From contig CAMNIA010000005.1 in NCBI GenBank assembly GCA_946540105.1, forward strand, positions 1 to 34,016: a stretch of DNA of 34,016 bases. The letters are read 5' to 3'. Each line of letters starts with the position of its first letter. Position 1 is the stretch's first letter. Shown here piece by piece: positions 16,805 through 26,235 of the stretch. The DNA comes from an uncultured Prevotella sp. GTDB taxonomy: Bacteria > Bacteroidota > Bacteroidia > Bacteroidales > Bacteroidaceae. A model generated the notes under the pieces. It worked only from the letters and a program-made list of their open reading frames with translations. It did not search any database and was not told the origin of the DNA. Made by a program: the position numbers and the translations under genes.

Positions 16805-18613
16805 TTATTCTGCATACATAGCGTCAATCTGTTCCTTGTAATTTTCACAAAGGACCCGGCGCCGAATCTTAAGTGTATTGGTCAATTCGCCACGTTCCAT
16901 TGACAAATGATGAGGGAGCAAGGTAAAGCGTTTCACCTGCTCATAGTGAGCCAACTGCTGCTGCAGCGTGTCAATGCGTTCCTTCATCATTTCAATGATA
17001 CGGGGGTCGGCACAAAGCTGTTCGCGACTCTCGAAAGCGATTCCGTGTTTCTCAGCATACTCTTCAAGAAGGGAATAGACAGGCACGATGAGCGCAGAGA
17101 CAAATTTCCGCTGGTCAGCTATAATGCTAATCTGGTCAATGAACTTGTCAACCAAAAGCTTCGACTCAATCATCTGTGGTGCAATGTACTTACCGTTCGA
17201 TGTCTTAAACAGGTCTTTGATACGCTCCTTCAAGAACAGTTCGCCATTTCTCATATATCCTGCATCACCAGTACGGAAATAGCCATCGGCAGTAAAAGCT
17301 TCCTTTGTAAGGTCATCACGATTGTAATAGCCACGCGTGATAGTGGGACCTTTAAGCAAGATTTCGTCACCCTCACCTATCTTCACATCAATGCCTTCAA
17401 TAGGTATGCCGACACCACCTACGGTAAAAGGTTCGCCCAAGTGGTTGCAGGAAACAGTAGCCAACGATTCTGTAAGGCCATAGCCGACAACCATGTTAAT
17501 ACCGATGGAATGGACAAATTCCTCAACATGTGAAGAGACTGCAGCACCTGCCGTAGGAAAGAAGTGTGCATTCTCCAAGCCTAGTTCCTTGCGCACCAGC
17601 GAGAAGACCGTCCGGTTAAGCATCTCATACTCCAGATGTAAGGCTACTGGCGGTTTCTTGCCCAAACTAAGATACTCAATATTGTGTTTGCGACCCACTG
17701 CCAAGGCGTGTTTGAACAATTTGCGCTGCATTCCATTGGAATGGTCAATCTTATCCATCACACCCATATAGACTTTTTCCCAGAAACGAGGTACAGCCGA
17801 CATACAAGTCGGATGCGTTTGACGCATGGACTGCTGAACCTCCTGAGGATGCGTATTGACAATCATGGTAGCGCCTTCAGTCAGCGAAAGTATCGCCCAT
17901 CCTCTTTCAAAGATGTGGGTATATGGAAGGAAATTCATCACACGGTCATTCTCTCCTACAGGGACACATTTGTCATTAGCCTCGAAAGCCGCATGAAACT
18001 GTCCGTGCGTTAGAATCACACCTTTAGAATCTCCGGTAGTACCACTCGTATATAGAATATTCGCTATATCATCATAAGATGCGTCACGTTGTAATTGCGC
18101 TACTTCTGTCTGCCGTGGCATGTTTTCGCCTAGCTTCAAGAAATCGCTGAAATAAAGACTGTTAGGATCGTGGGTGGCGATACGCACTTGAGAGTCAAAG
18201 ACGATAATCCGCTCCAACGAAGGACACATTGAGAAAACACGCCGAGCCTTGTCATATTGCTCCTGCTCGCCAACGAAGAGGAAGCGTATTTTCGCATCGT
18301 TGACCATGAACTGAATCTGCTGTTCGGAACTGGTAGCATAGAAAGGAATGGTAACAGCTCGAACTCCCCATGCCCCAAAGTCACATTCAAGATACTGTAC
18401 TGAATTCTGTGAAAAGATGCCGATGTTCTCCTGCACCTTTACACCAAGGTTGAGGAGTGCATTAGACACTTGGTTCACTACCTGCGACACTTGGTTCCAG
18501 GACAGCGATTTCCACTCGCCTCCGCTGAAATCCTGATAGATCAGCATTTCACGGTTGCCGTACTTTTTAGCTTGCTCGTGAACAAGCACTGACATGTGAC
18601 AATTGGTCTGCAT
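16805..18613 (-). CDS. AMP-dependent long-chain fatty acid-CoA ligase
   Basis: ILYTSGTTGDSKGVILTHGQ, VGYGLTESLATVS, YFRTGDAGYM; start at 18613 or 18595. Confidence 0.93.
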   Translation of the reverse strand: MQTNCHMSVLVHEQAKKYGNREMLIYQDFSGGEWKSLSWNQVSQVVNQVSNALLNLGVKVQENIGIFSQNSVQYLECDFGAWGVRAVTIPFYATSSEQQIQFMVNDAKIRFLFVGEQEQYDKARRVFSMCPSLERIIVFDSQVRIATHDPNSLYFSDFLKLGENMPRQTEVAQLQRDASYDDIANILYTSGTTGDSKGVILTHGQFHAAFEANDKCVPVGENDRVMNFLPYTHIFERGWAILSLTEGATMIVNTHPQEVQQSMRQTHPTCMSAVPRFWEKVYMGVMDKIDHSNGMQRKLFKHALAVGRKHNIEYLSLGKKPPVALHLEYEMLNRTVFSLVRKELGLENAHFFPTAGAAVSSHVEEFVHSIGINMVVGYGLTESLATVSCNHLGEPFTVGGVGIPIEGIDVKIGEGDEILLKGPTITRGYYNRDDLTKEAFTADGYFRTGDAGYMRNGELFLKERIKDLFKTSNGKYIAPQMIESKLLVDKFIDQISIIADQRKFVSALIVPVYSLLEEYAEKHGIAFESREQLCADPRIIEMMKERIDTLQQQLAHYEQVKRFTLLPHHLSMERGELTNTLKIRRRVLCENYKEQIDAMYAE

Positions 18614-18637
18614 ATACACAATAGTATTAATTAGGTG

Positions 18638-18645
18638 CAAAGGTA
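18638..18645 (-). promoter_or_regulatory. -7 box TACCTTTG of acyl-CoA ligase operon
   Basis: Reverse complement of caaaggta; no TTG at -33. Confidence 0.6.
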
Positions 18646-18654
18646 CAAAAAAAA

Positions 18655-18682
18655 GTGAAAAGTGAAAAGTGAAAAGTAAAAA
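18655..18682. repeat. Tandem heptamer array GTGAAAA x3 + GTAAAAA
   Basis: Read directly, in the divergent promoter spacer. Confidence 0.9.
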
Positions 18683-18688
18683 AAATCG

Positions 18689-18696
18689 TATCTTTG
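18689..18696 (+). promoter_or_regulatory. -7 box TATCTTTG of argE-like gene
   Basis: TAnnTTTG 9 nt upstream of ATG 18706. Confidence 0.65.
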
Positions 18697-18705
18697 CATT
18701 CGAAT

Positions 18706-19764
18706 ATGAATTACAACGACTATACCACTGAGGCTATTGGTCTGCTTCAGCAGCTCATCCAAACGCCATCCTACAGCCGCGAAGAGGATGCGGCTGCTCA
18801 GATTTTATTCGATTTCATCGGCAAATGTGGATTACCCGCGAAACGAATAGGTAACAACATTCTAGTACAAGAATCTCTGGATGCGCAAAAGCCGACCCTA
18901 CTCCTTAACGCACACATTGACACCGTGAAACCCGTCAGTTCGTGGACACGCGACCCTTTTACTCCTACTATAGACGGCGATTGCCTTTATGGACTGGGGG
19001 CAAACGACTGCGGTGGAGGACTCGTAAGTCTGTTGCAAGCATTTCGTATCCTCAGAAACAAGCCTCTGCCCTACAACCTGATTTTCCTTGCATCCTGCGA
19101 GGAAGAAGTAAGTGGTTCAAACGGATTTTCATTAGCACTTCCTCAACTGCCCCCCATTGATGTCGCCATAGTAGGTGAGCCCACAGGAATGCAACCGGCT
19201 ATTGCAGAGAAGGGGTTGATGGTTATTGACGGTATAGCACACGGCAAAAGCGGACATGCAGCCCGCGAGGAAGGCGTTAACGCTATTTACGAAGCACTGG
19301 ACGACCTGGTGTGGCTTCGTGACTATCGGTTCAAGAAAGAAAGCGCGTTATTAGGACCTACTAAGATGACGGTAACGATACTGAACAGCGGCACACAGCA
19401 CAATGTAGTACCTGATGAATGCCGCTTTGTGATTGATGTCCGTACTAACGAATATTATCAGAACAAATATCTCTTTAGCTTCCTGCAGAAACACATGAAG
19501 AAATGCGAACTAAAAGCACGGTCCTTCCGTCTGTCTTCGTCACATATCAACGAGACCCACCCGCTGATTGAGTGTTGCAAGAAGATGGGAATGACTCCTT
19601 TTGGTTCTCCTACGCTTAGTGACCAGGCACTGATGCCCTTCCCGTCGTTTAAACTTGGTCCTGGTGACAGTGCCCGCAGTCACTCCGCTGATGAATATAT
19701 CCGCCTTAGCGAGATAGCGCAAGCGATAGAAACGTACGTCACACTTATCACATCACCTGCCTAG
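18706..19764 (+). CDS. argE: M20 family metallopeptidase, probably acetylornithine deacetylase
   Basis: LLLNAHIDTVKPVSSWTRDPF, YGLGANDCGGGLVSLL, SCEEEVSGSNG, VGEPTG; start moved from TTG 18694 (inside the -7 box) to ATG 18706. Confidence 0.82.
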   Translation: MNYNDYTTEAIGLLQQLIQTPSYSREEDAAAQILFDFIGKCGLPAKRIGNNILVQESLDAQKPTLLLNAHIDTVKPVSSWTRDPFTPTIDGDCLYGLGANDCGGGLVSLLQAFRILRNKPLPYNLIFLASCEEEVSGSNGFSLALPQLPPIDVAIVGEPTGMQPAIAEKGLMVIDGIAHGKSGHAAREEGVNAIYEALDDLVWLRDYRFKKESALLGPTKMTVTILNSGTQHNVVPDECRFVIDVRTNEYYQNKYLFSFLQKHMKKCELKARSFRLSSSHINETHPLIECCKKMGMTPFGSPTLSDQALMPFPSFKLGPGDSARSHSADEYIRLSEIAQAIETYVTLITSPA

Positions 19765-21237
19765 CCAGCTTTCAGGATTTAGCTTCGCCGTCTCTCGGCG
19801 CAGTTGGAACTGAAGGATATTGTCTTGTCCTACCCGCCCAATAACCTGTCGCGTAGTGACACGCTGTCCACGCGAGACATTGACACTGGAAAGGTTACAA
19901 TAGACGGAGATATAACTTCCGTGTCGCACCATTACGACCATCGTACCCCCGAAGCTAAAGACACGGCTCACCTCACCATCAAAGATGCTGCGTGCCATTG
20001 CCCCGTTTTCTCCTTGAATATTGATACCCTTATTATCTAATGTCACGTTGCGCAGACCTTCAACATTATACTGACCGAAGTGGCTCACAATGCGATAGCT
20101 ACCTGTAATAGGCATCGGTAGCCGTCCGCGATTGCTCTCAAAATTGCCGCTGATACGAATGTCCTCTGAAGGTGCCGTCATTGGAGCTCTCTCAACCTTG
20201 CGCTCTTCCTCTTTACGCAACTTCTCGGCTTCACGTAAACGGCGGTCAGCCTCTTCCTTCTCACGTTTGCTCTTGGCAGCCAAGGCTTCAGCTTTCGCTT
20301 TCTCTTCACGCGCACGGGCTTCTGCCAGTCGTTTCTCGCGGGCAGCAGCTTCTGCACGCCGTTTCGCTTCTGCAGCAGCACGGGCTTTCTGACGAGCAAC
20401 CTCCTCGGCAATCAGCCTATCAATCTGTGCATTCAGTGCGGCGTCTTTCTGCTTCTGCTGGGCAATGATTCCCTGAATGGCTTTTTGTTCTTTCTGCAGC
20501 GACTTTACCACATTTTGCTGTTCCGTTTGCTTGCCTTCCAGTTCACGGCGTTCGTGCTCACCCTTTGCCAACAGACGTGTCTTCTGCTCCTTGGCATCAT
20601 TCAGCTCCTGATACTTGGCGGAGAGCTCTTGTTGTTGAATCTTTACTTGGTCTCCCTGCACATGCTGATAGGCAGCATACTCCTTCATAAAGCGAAGGCG
20701 ACGGAACATCTGAGCAAAATTATCTGCGCTAAAGATAAACATCAGCTGACTTTGCGAAGAGCGGTTGCGATGCATATATCGCATGGACTTGACATAACGT
20801 TTCTTGCACGTTTCCAATTCATGCTTCAGGCTGTCTATCTGTTCACCCATATAGGCAATCTCTGTATCCAGCGCGCTAAGGTCACGTCGAATGGTATCAA
20901 TAGTACGGCGTTTGCCAGCTATTTCCGTATTGATAATCATCAGATTTCGCAAGCGTTTCTTAACATCTTGTTTAGAGGATGCCAAGCGTTTCTCTTGTTC
21001 TTTGATCTGTTGCTGTATCTGCTTGCGTTGTTTTTCCAGATCCTGTATAGAGAGTGTTTTCTGAGTCTGGGACTTCTTTGTATTGTTTCCTGTCTGTCCT
21101 GCTCTCTTTTTCCTAACTTGCGTAGTTTTCTTTGCAGCAACAGTTCTCTTCACACCTGCCGTATTGCGTTTTTGCTGCGCATACGGAGTAAGTGCAAAGG
21201 AAAGCAGGATAAGGATTAAGATGCTAAGTCGCTTCAT
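19753..21237 (-). CDS. EnvC-like murein hydrolase activator (coiled coil + degenerate LytM/M23 domain)
   Basis: Signal peptide, long coiled coil, C-terminal LytM fold sequence ending LNPESWLGR with Zn ligands substituted. Confidence 0.88.
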   Translation of the reverse strand: MKRLSILILILLSFALTPYAQQKRNTAGVKRTVAAKKTTQVRKKRAGQTGNNTKKSQTQKTLSIQDLEKQRKQIQQQIKEQEKRLASSKQDVKKRLRNLMIINTEIAGKRRTIDTIRRDLSALDTEIAYMGEQIDSLKHELETCKKRYVKSMRYMHRNRSSQSQLMFIFSADNFAQMFRRLRFMKEYAAYQHVQGDQVKIQQQELSAKYQELNDAKEQKTRLLAKGEHERRELEGKQTEQQNVVKSLQKEQKAIQGIIAQQKQKDAALNAQIDRLIAEEVARQKARAAAEAKRRAEAAAREKRLAEARAREEKAKAEALAAKSKREKEEADRRLREAEKLRKEEERKVERAPMTAPSEDIRISGNFESNRGRLPMPITGSYRIVSHFGQYNVEGLRNVTLDNKGINIQGENGAMARSIFDGEVSRVFSFGGTMVVMVRHGSYISVYCNLSSVNVSRGQRVTTRQVIGRVGQDNILQFQLRRETAKLNPESWLGR

Positions 21238-21246
21238 TCGTCAGCG

Positions 21247-22197
21247 TTATAGTGACATAAAACGGCGAAGGATTTCATCGACTGGCATTTGTCTGTATTT
21301 GCCTGACAGTTCTGTCCTTGTCTCCCAATCTTCGTCCTTGCCTATATAGTTGAGCTTCATGTCTATCTTCACAAGTTTATCTGGAGCAGTAAAGGTTACC
21401 ATGTGTTTGGTTGGGAAGAACTTCCGCTCATTGGCTTTAAACTCATCGTAATCCCAGTTCAGCTGATAATTGCCGCGAACATAGTCATCATACTGTATAT
21501 TAGTCATTTTGATGCGTGCGTTCTTGGCATCTGTCAGCCAACGGTATGACAACTTGCCCTTGGAATAGGAAAGCACCACGTCATCATCGACGCCTGGCTC
21601 TGCCTGCAGGTTGTTCTGCTGACTTTGAGTCATATAGGAGCGTCCAGGCTGATAGAGTTCGTTCCAGAAAAGGGCTTGGAGTGTGTAAAAGTCGATGTTG
21701 TTAATGCGCAGGAAGTCCAGCTGGTCATAAGGGACTTTCAGGTACTGCTTGTTGATACGGTCAACAATAAGCACATAATCTTTGGTAAACTCCAGACGGC
21801 CTGCCTCCACAAATCCAAAGGCCATGAGTTGCAGTCGGATGACATCATCACGTTTCATTTTAAGGTTTCCAGTCAGTGTCATCTGTCGATTGCCGACCTC
21901 CACGCTGAACTTAATCTTAGACGTAATGAACCGTACCAGTTGTGCGTTCTCGCTCACCTGTCCTAAGAATTCCTCTTTATTAAGGGGAGCCTGTGGACCG
22001 TCAGCTTGATTGTCCACTACAGTTGTTGACCTATCTTTGCGTTGCATCGCCTTTTCCGACTTCGTCTTCCTTTCCGTAGTCTGCTCACTCTTCAGCCTAC
22101 CCGAATGGCGTCCCAGGCCTTTGCTTGAACTACACGCGGTCGCCATCATCAGGGCGATAACCGTTGCTGTCATCAATACAAAACGTGTTGTTTTCAT
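21247..22197 (-). CDS. DUF4292 family lipoprotein
   Basis: MKTTRFVLMTATVIALMMATACSSSKG lipobox; position in dut-TPR-DUF4292-EnvC order. Confidence 0.85.
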   Translation of the reverse strand: MKTTRFVLMTATVIALMMATACSSSKGLGRHSGRLKSEQTTERKTKSEKAMQRKDRSTTVVDNQADGPQAPLNKEEFLGQVSENAQLVRFITSKIKFSVEVGNRQMTLTGNLKMKRDDVIRLQLMAFGFVEAGRLEFTKDYVLIVDRINKQYLKVPYDQLDFLRINNIDFYTLQALFWNELYQPGRSYMTQSQQNNLQAEPGVDDDVVLSYSKGKLSYRWLTDAKNARIKMTNIQYDDYVRGNYQLNWDYDEFKANERKFFPTKHMVTFTAPDKLVKIDMKLNYIGKDEDWETRTELSGKYRQMPVDEILRRFMSL

Positions 22198-23927
22198 TTT
22201 GTCAAGTATTTTTTGTTTTTTATCTTTCTCATCAGTAATTGCTTATCGGTAGTATCACTGGCGTCTTCGTCATAGTGATCAAGGGCTTTCTGCCACAGTT
22301 CGAGGGCTTTGTCATGCAAGCCAGCCATATAATAGATGTCGCCAGCATGCTCCAGCATCACGAAGGAGCTGTCGGGGTCGTTTTCTATTGTCTGGTCAAT
22401 ATATGTCTTTGCCTCCTGATAGCGTTTCTGTCGGAAGAGTATCCATGCATAGGTATCTAAGTATGTCGGATTCTTGGGTTCTGCCTTCACCGTCTTCAGC
22501 GACATTTGTTCTGCATCAGCCAGCCGTTCGCCTTTCAGGCTGAGGTAGTACGCATAGTTATTCAAACAGCCTATGTTATCGTCTTTCCACTGCAGACAGG
22601 AGTCATAGGCGGCGAAGGCCTCTCGCTCCATGCCTTTCTGATGATATATGTCACCCATCACCGCATAGAAGTCGGACACGATTTCAGGGTTGCTCTCCTG
22701 CGTAATAACGCCTATGCCGTTTTGGAAGGCATCCAAGGCACTGTCCAGATCTTTCTTTTGAAAGTATGCCATCCCTTGATAGTAGTAGAATGCCATTTCC
22801 TCCGGATTATACTGACGGGCATCGCGACAGAGGGCTATCACTTTGTCATGGTCTTCGGCCTGCCATGCGTAGCTGACCAGTTGTAGACGCGCTGCCGCGT
22901 GGTCTGGTGCCATCTGCAGCACCTGTTCAAGTACCTGACTGATGCTGTCATTAGACATTTGCTTCATATTCATATAGGCTGCACAGAAGATGGCTACCTC
23001 CACGTCTGCCTGCGGCATGTTGAGCATGCGGTGAAACAGGTTAAGCACATGGGTTGAGTCTCCTCCGTTCTGCTCGCTGTCGGCAATCACGCGACGCATC
23101 AGTCCTATGCGGTCTTCTGTTGTTGCGTTCTTGTTCACAAGCACCCGCTCAACGTATTCGTTCATCATTACAGAGTCTTTCTGGTCGCCGTAATAAGCCA
23201 GCAGTGCCAATTGTGCGTTACGGTTCTCAGGCTCCTGACGCAGGATGTCCTGATAGATGCCGACGGCCTTCTTCTTCTGTCCGTTGACATAGAGGGTGTT
23301 AGCATACAGGCACAGGTAGTTATTGTCATTCGGATATTGGTCAGCCAGCATTTTCATCTCAGCAATAGCAGCCTGCTTATCGCCTTTCTGTGTGTAGAAG
23401 TTACTCTTGGCATACGACAGCCGCTCGCTTTTTCCTTCTATTGTCTCCAGCCGTGTCAGCGCCTTAATGGCATTGTCATAGTCTTCTTGCTGTTCATACA
23501 GTTGGATGAGCATGCCCAGGACATCCTCCCGCTCAGGGTATTTGTCATACAAACGCTGCAGGGCGGTGGTAGCCTCCTTGTATTGCCGTTGACTGACATA
23601 CACGTTAGCCAGCGTCTCAAGGTACGTTTCATTATCGGGCTCCAGCCTACTGGCTTTCTGAAGATAGGCGAGCGCCGTCTCTTTTTGCTTCAGTGCCGTA
23701 TAGTATTGTGCCAGATAATAAAAGGCCTCTGAGCGTGTGGAGTCTATCATGACGCAGTGTCGCAACAAGTCAAAGGCAGCATCGTCATTCCCTTTTTGCC
23801 GTTCGCAGACAGCCTCCAAGAATAAGGCGTCATAGCGTTTCGAGAGCTGAGACGCATCTGACGGACTGACCTGTGCAAGACAAGTCAATCGCGTTGCGAG
23901 CAATATCAAGAATAGCGTCTGCTTCAT
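22194..23927 (-). CDS. Tetratricopeptide repeat protein, secreted
   Basis: Repeated TPR motifs (e.g. AFYYLAQYYTALKQKETALAYLQKASRLEPDNETYLETLANVYVSQRQYKEA); signal peptide; ATGA overlap with DUF4292 gene. Confidence 0.92.
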   Translation of the reverse strand: MKQTLFLILLATRLTCLAQVSPSDASQLSKRYDALFLEAVCERQKGNDDAAFDLLRHCVMIDSTRSEAFYYLAQYYTALKQKETALAYLQKASRLEPDNETYLETLANVYVSQRQYKEATTALQRLYDKYPEREDVLGMLIQLYEQQEDYDNAIKALTRLETIEGKSERLSYAKSNFYTQKGDKQAAIAEMKMLADQYPNDNNYLCLYANTLYVNGQKKKAVGIYQDILRQEPENRNAQLALLAYYGDQKDSVMMNEYVERVLVNKNATTEDRIGLMRRVIADSEQNGGDSTHVLNLFHRMLNMPQADVEVAIFCAAYMNMKQMSNDSISQVLEQVLQMAPDHAAARLQLVSYAWQAEDHDKVIALCRDARQYNPEEMAFYYYQGMAYFQKKDLDSALDAFQNGIGVITQESNPEIVSDFYAVMGDIYHQKGMEREAFAAYDSCLQWKDDNIGCLNNYAYYLSLKGERLADAEQMSLKTVKAEPKNPTYLDTYAWILFRQKRYQEAKTYIDQTIENDPDSSFVMLEHAGDIYYMAGLHDKALELWQKALDHYDEDASDTTDKQLLMRKIKNKKYLTK

Positions 23928-23954
23928 AATCACACCATCACTTCCCGCTCTATT

Positions 23955-24428
23955 CTACTTTACACCGGTATGCCCGTAGCCTCCCTCGCCACGTACGGTT
24001 TCGTCCAATTCTTCTACCACAACCAACTCGCTCTGTTCGTAGCGAGCAATAACCATCTGTGCAATGCGTTCGCCGTCGTTTACAACAAAGTCTTTGTCAG
24101 AAAGGTTTATCAGCACCACGCCGACCTCACCACGATAGTCGGCATCGATGGTTCCTGGAGCGTTCAGCACCGTCAGCCCATGCTTCAGTGCAAGTCCGCT
24201 GCGAGGCCGTATTTGAGCTTCGTAGCCTTCGGGCAGCGCGATGTGCAAGCCGGTAGGTATCAGGCGGCGCTCCATAGGGTGCAGCGTTATGGGAGCATCC
24301 AAGTTGGCACGAAGATCCATGCCAGCACTTTGGGGGGTGGCATAGGCGGGCAACTGCTGATGTCCGCGGTTCACCACTTTAACACGAACCACACTTCGAC
24401 CGTCAGGTTGAAGAATCTTATCCATCAT
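23955..24428 (-). CDS. dut: dUTP diphosphatase
   Basis: [59 protein letters not shown]. Confidence 0.96.
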   Translation of the reverse strand: MMDKILQPDGRSVVRVKVVNRGHQQLPAYATPQSAGMDLRANLDAPITLHPMERRLIPTGLHIALPEGYEAQIRPRSGLALKHGLTVLNAPGTIDADYRGEVGVVLINLSDKDFVVNDGERIAQMVIARYEQSELVVVEELDETVRGEGGYGHTGVK

Positions 24429-24518
24429 TAGAAACGTTTCTCTTATATTATAAATAATGTGCAAAAGTAGTTCTTTTTTCTCAAACCACCATACAAATTA
24501 CAAAAAAATACGCAAAAA

Positions 24519-24550
24519 TTGTCACTTTTCAGATTTTTTCGTTAACTTTG
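24519..24550 (+). promoter_or_regulatory. Bacteroidetes-type promoter of DUF3467-AraC genes
   Basis: TTG (24519-24521) - N21 - TAACTTTG (24543-24550). Confidence 0.75.
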
Positions 24551-24577
24551 CACGTACTTTAATACAATTATTTCACA

Positions 24578-24895
24578 ATGAACAACGGAAACGACAATCA
24601 AAAACAGCTGCAAATAGAAATACCGCCTGAGGTAGCTCAGGGCGAGTATGCCAATTTTGCTATCATTACCCACTCCAGTAGCGACTTCTTCGTTGACTTT
24701 GCCCGTGTAATACCCGGCATCAACAAGGCACAGGTGAAGAGCCGCGTCATCTTGGCACCTGAGCACGCCAAGCGTCTGCTGGGCGCACTGCAAGAGAACG
24801 TCATGAGATATGAGCGCGAATTTGGCACCATTAAAATCCCACAGCAGAATCCGCGCACCATAGCCCCCTTCCCTAACAATAAGGGCGAGGCTTAG
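24578..24895 (+). CDS. DUF3467 domain-containing protein
   Basis: 105 aa; YANFAIITHSSSDFFVDFARVIPGINKAQVKSRVILAPEHAKRLLGALQENVMRYE. Confidence 0.88.
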   Translation: MNNGNDNQKQLQIEIPPEVAQGEYANFAIITHSSSDFFVDFARVIPGINKAQVKSRVILAPEHAKRLLGALQENVMRYEREFGTIKIPQQNPRTIAPFPNNKGEA

Positions 24896-24900
24896 CCGTC

Positions 24901-26022
24901 ATGTTGAAATCGCTGCTCATAGCGCTACCCATGCTGGTATGCGGCATCTTTACGGTGGAGCTCCTGCTTAGCTGGCTCCACAAAAAAGATGTCTCACAAG
25001 GTTGGTTGTCGCTTTGGGCTTTGGTTGCGACGCTGTTGTATGGCGGTCACTTCTTTTATTTTCACCATAGTACGAGCTGGATACCCTTGAGCGACAGTAT
25101 CTATATTGCCTGTAATCTGGCTGTCTATCCGTTGTACTTGGTGTACATCAGCACCCTCACCGACAGCCGCCCCTTTAGCAAGCAACCTTTAATGCTGACT
25201 TTACTCCTTGGTCCTGCCGTGCTTTTGGGTATTGCGGCGGCATTCCTCTACACACAGATGACGGAACGTGAGACGGCAACTTTTATCAGTAGCTATCTCT
25301 ATCAGGGAGTTTACCAGGACCTGCAGGGACTGCCCTTAGCACAGAGCATCATCCACGTCACTGCTCATCTGGTCTTTGCCGTACAGGTCGTTGCAGTTAT
25401 GGTGACAGGTATCCGCAAGATTCATCGCTACAACCGACAGCTGAAATACCTCTACGCAGATACGGAAGACAAAGAACTGGCAGGCATTACCGTCATTCTG
25501 TGGCTGTTTGTCGCTACTTCACTGATCTCGGTGTTTGTCAACGCCATCGGGCGCGAACACTTCTGCGACACTTTACAGTTAGCATTTGTGTCTGTTGTCT
25601 TCTCTACCCTACTCTTTAGCATCGGATGGATTGGATTGCACACCTACTCTCTTGCAATAGAGATGAATCAAGACGCTGCACCGCTGGAGCCACAGCCGGC
25701 AGAAGCGCTGACGAGTTCCGACTCGTACATACTGGCCATGCAGTTTGACCAACTGATGAACAGCGAACAGATATACCTGAAACACGACTTGCGACTGGAT
25801 GCTATAGCACGGCGGCTAGGCACCAACCGTACCTATCTGTTAGCCGCACTGCGTCAGGAAATGGACACCACGTTCAACGAGTACGTCAACCGCAAGCGCA
25901 TCAACTTTGCACGCCAACTGATGACGAACAATCCGTCAATGTTGAAGTCTGAGATTGCCGCACGCGCAGGCTACAACTCGATGTCGGCATTCTACCGCAA
26001 CCTGAAAACATTTAACGACTAA
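24901..26022 (+). CDS. Membrane-anchored AraC-family (multi-TM + HTH) transcriptional regulator
   Basis: Hydrophobic helices in N-terminal ~240 aa; C-terminal LRLDAIARRLGTNRTYLLAALRQEMDTTFNEYVNRKRINFARQLM. Confidence 0.85.
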   Translation: MLKSLLIALPMLVCGIFTVELLLSWLHKKDVSQGWLSLWALVATLLYGGHFFYFHHSTSWIPLSDSIYIACNLAVYPLYLVYISTLTDSRPFSKQPLMLTLLLGPAVLLGIAAAFLYTQMTERETATFISSYLYQGVYQDLQGLPLAQSIIHVTAHLVFAVQVVAVMVTGIRKIHRYNRQLKYLYADTEDKELAGITVILWLFVATSLISVFVNAIGREHFCDTLQLAFVSVVFSTLLFSIGWIGLHTYSLAIEMNQDAAPLEPQPAEALTSSDSYILAMQFDQLMNSEQIYLKHDLRLDAIARRLGTNRTYLLAALRQEMDTTFNEYVNRKRINFARQLMTNNPSMLKSEIAARAGYNSMSAFYRNLKTFND

Positions 26023-26113
26023 TTATTGTCTTTTTCGTTCGCCTTCTTTCTGACTACTCACACGCAGTGAACAGTCGGAAATCAAGACCTAATTTGTAAA
26101 TTATACGTAGGTT

Positions 26114-26146
26114 TTGCAAATATGGGAATAGGAATTGCAAAAATGC
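26114..26146. promoter_or_regulatory. Candidate regulator binding site: 12-bp direct repeats spaced 21 bp
   Basis: TTGCAAATATGG (26114) and TTGCAAAAATGC (26135), 21 bp start to start. Confidence 0.4.
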
Positions 26147-26170
26147 AACACGCCATACCTTTTATATTAT

Positions 26171-26178
26171 TAACTTTG
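26171..26178 (+). promoter_or_regulatory. -7 box TAACTTTG upstream of surface gene cluster
   Basis: TAnnTTTG match; no TTG at canonical -33 distance. Confidence 0.5.
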
Positions 26179-26235
26179 CGAAAGTATTGGAAAAACTACG
26201 CAAAGAAACTAAATTCTAAGTAAACATCATAAGCT

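Noticed and set aside
16185-16841. 218-aa + strand ORF opposite prfB
   Set aside because: Antisense of conserved prfB.
20485-21219. 244-aa + strand ORF opposite the EnvC-like gene
   Set aside because: Leu-rich translation of an antisense coiled coil; artefact.
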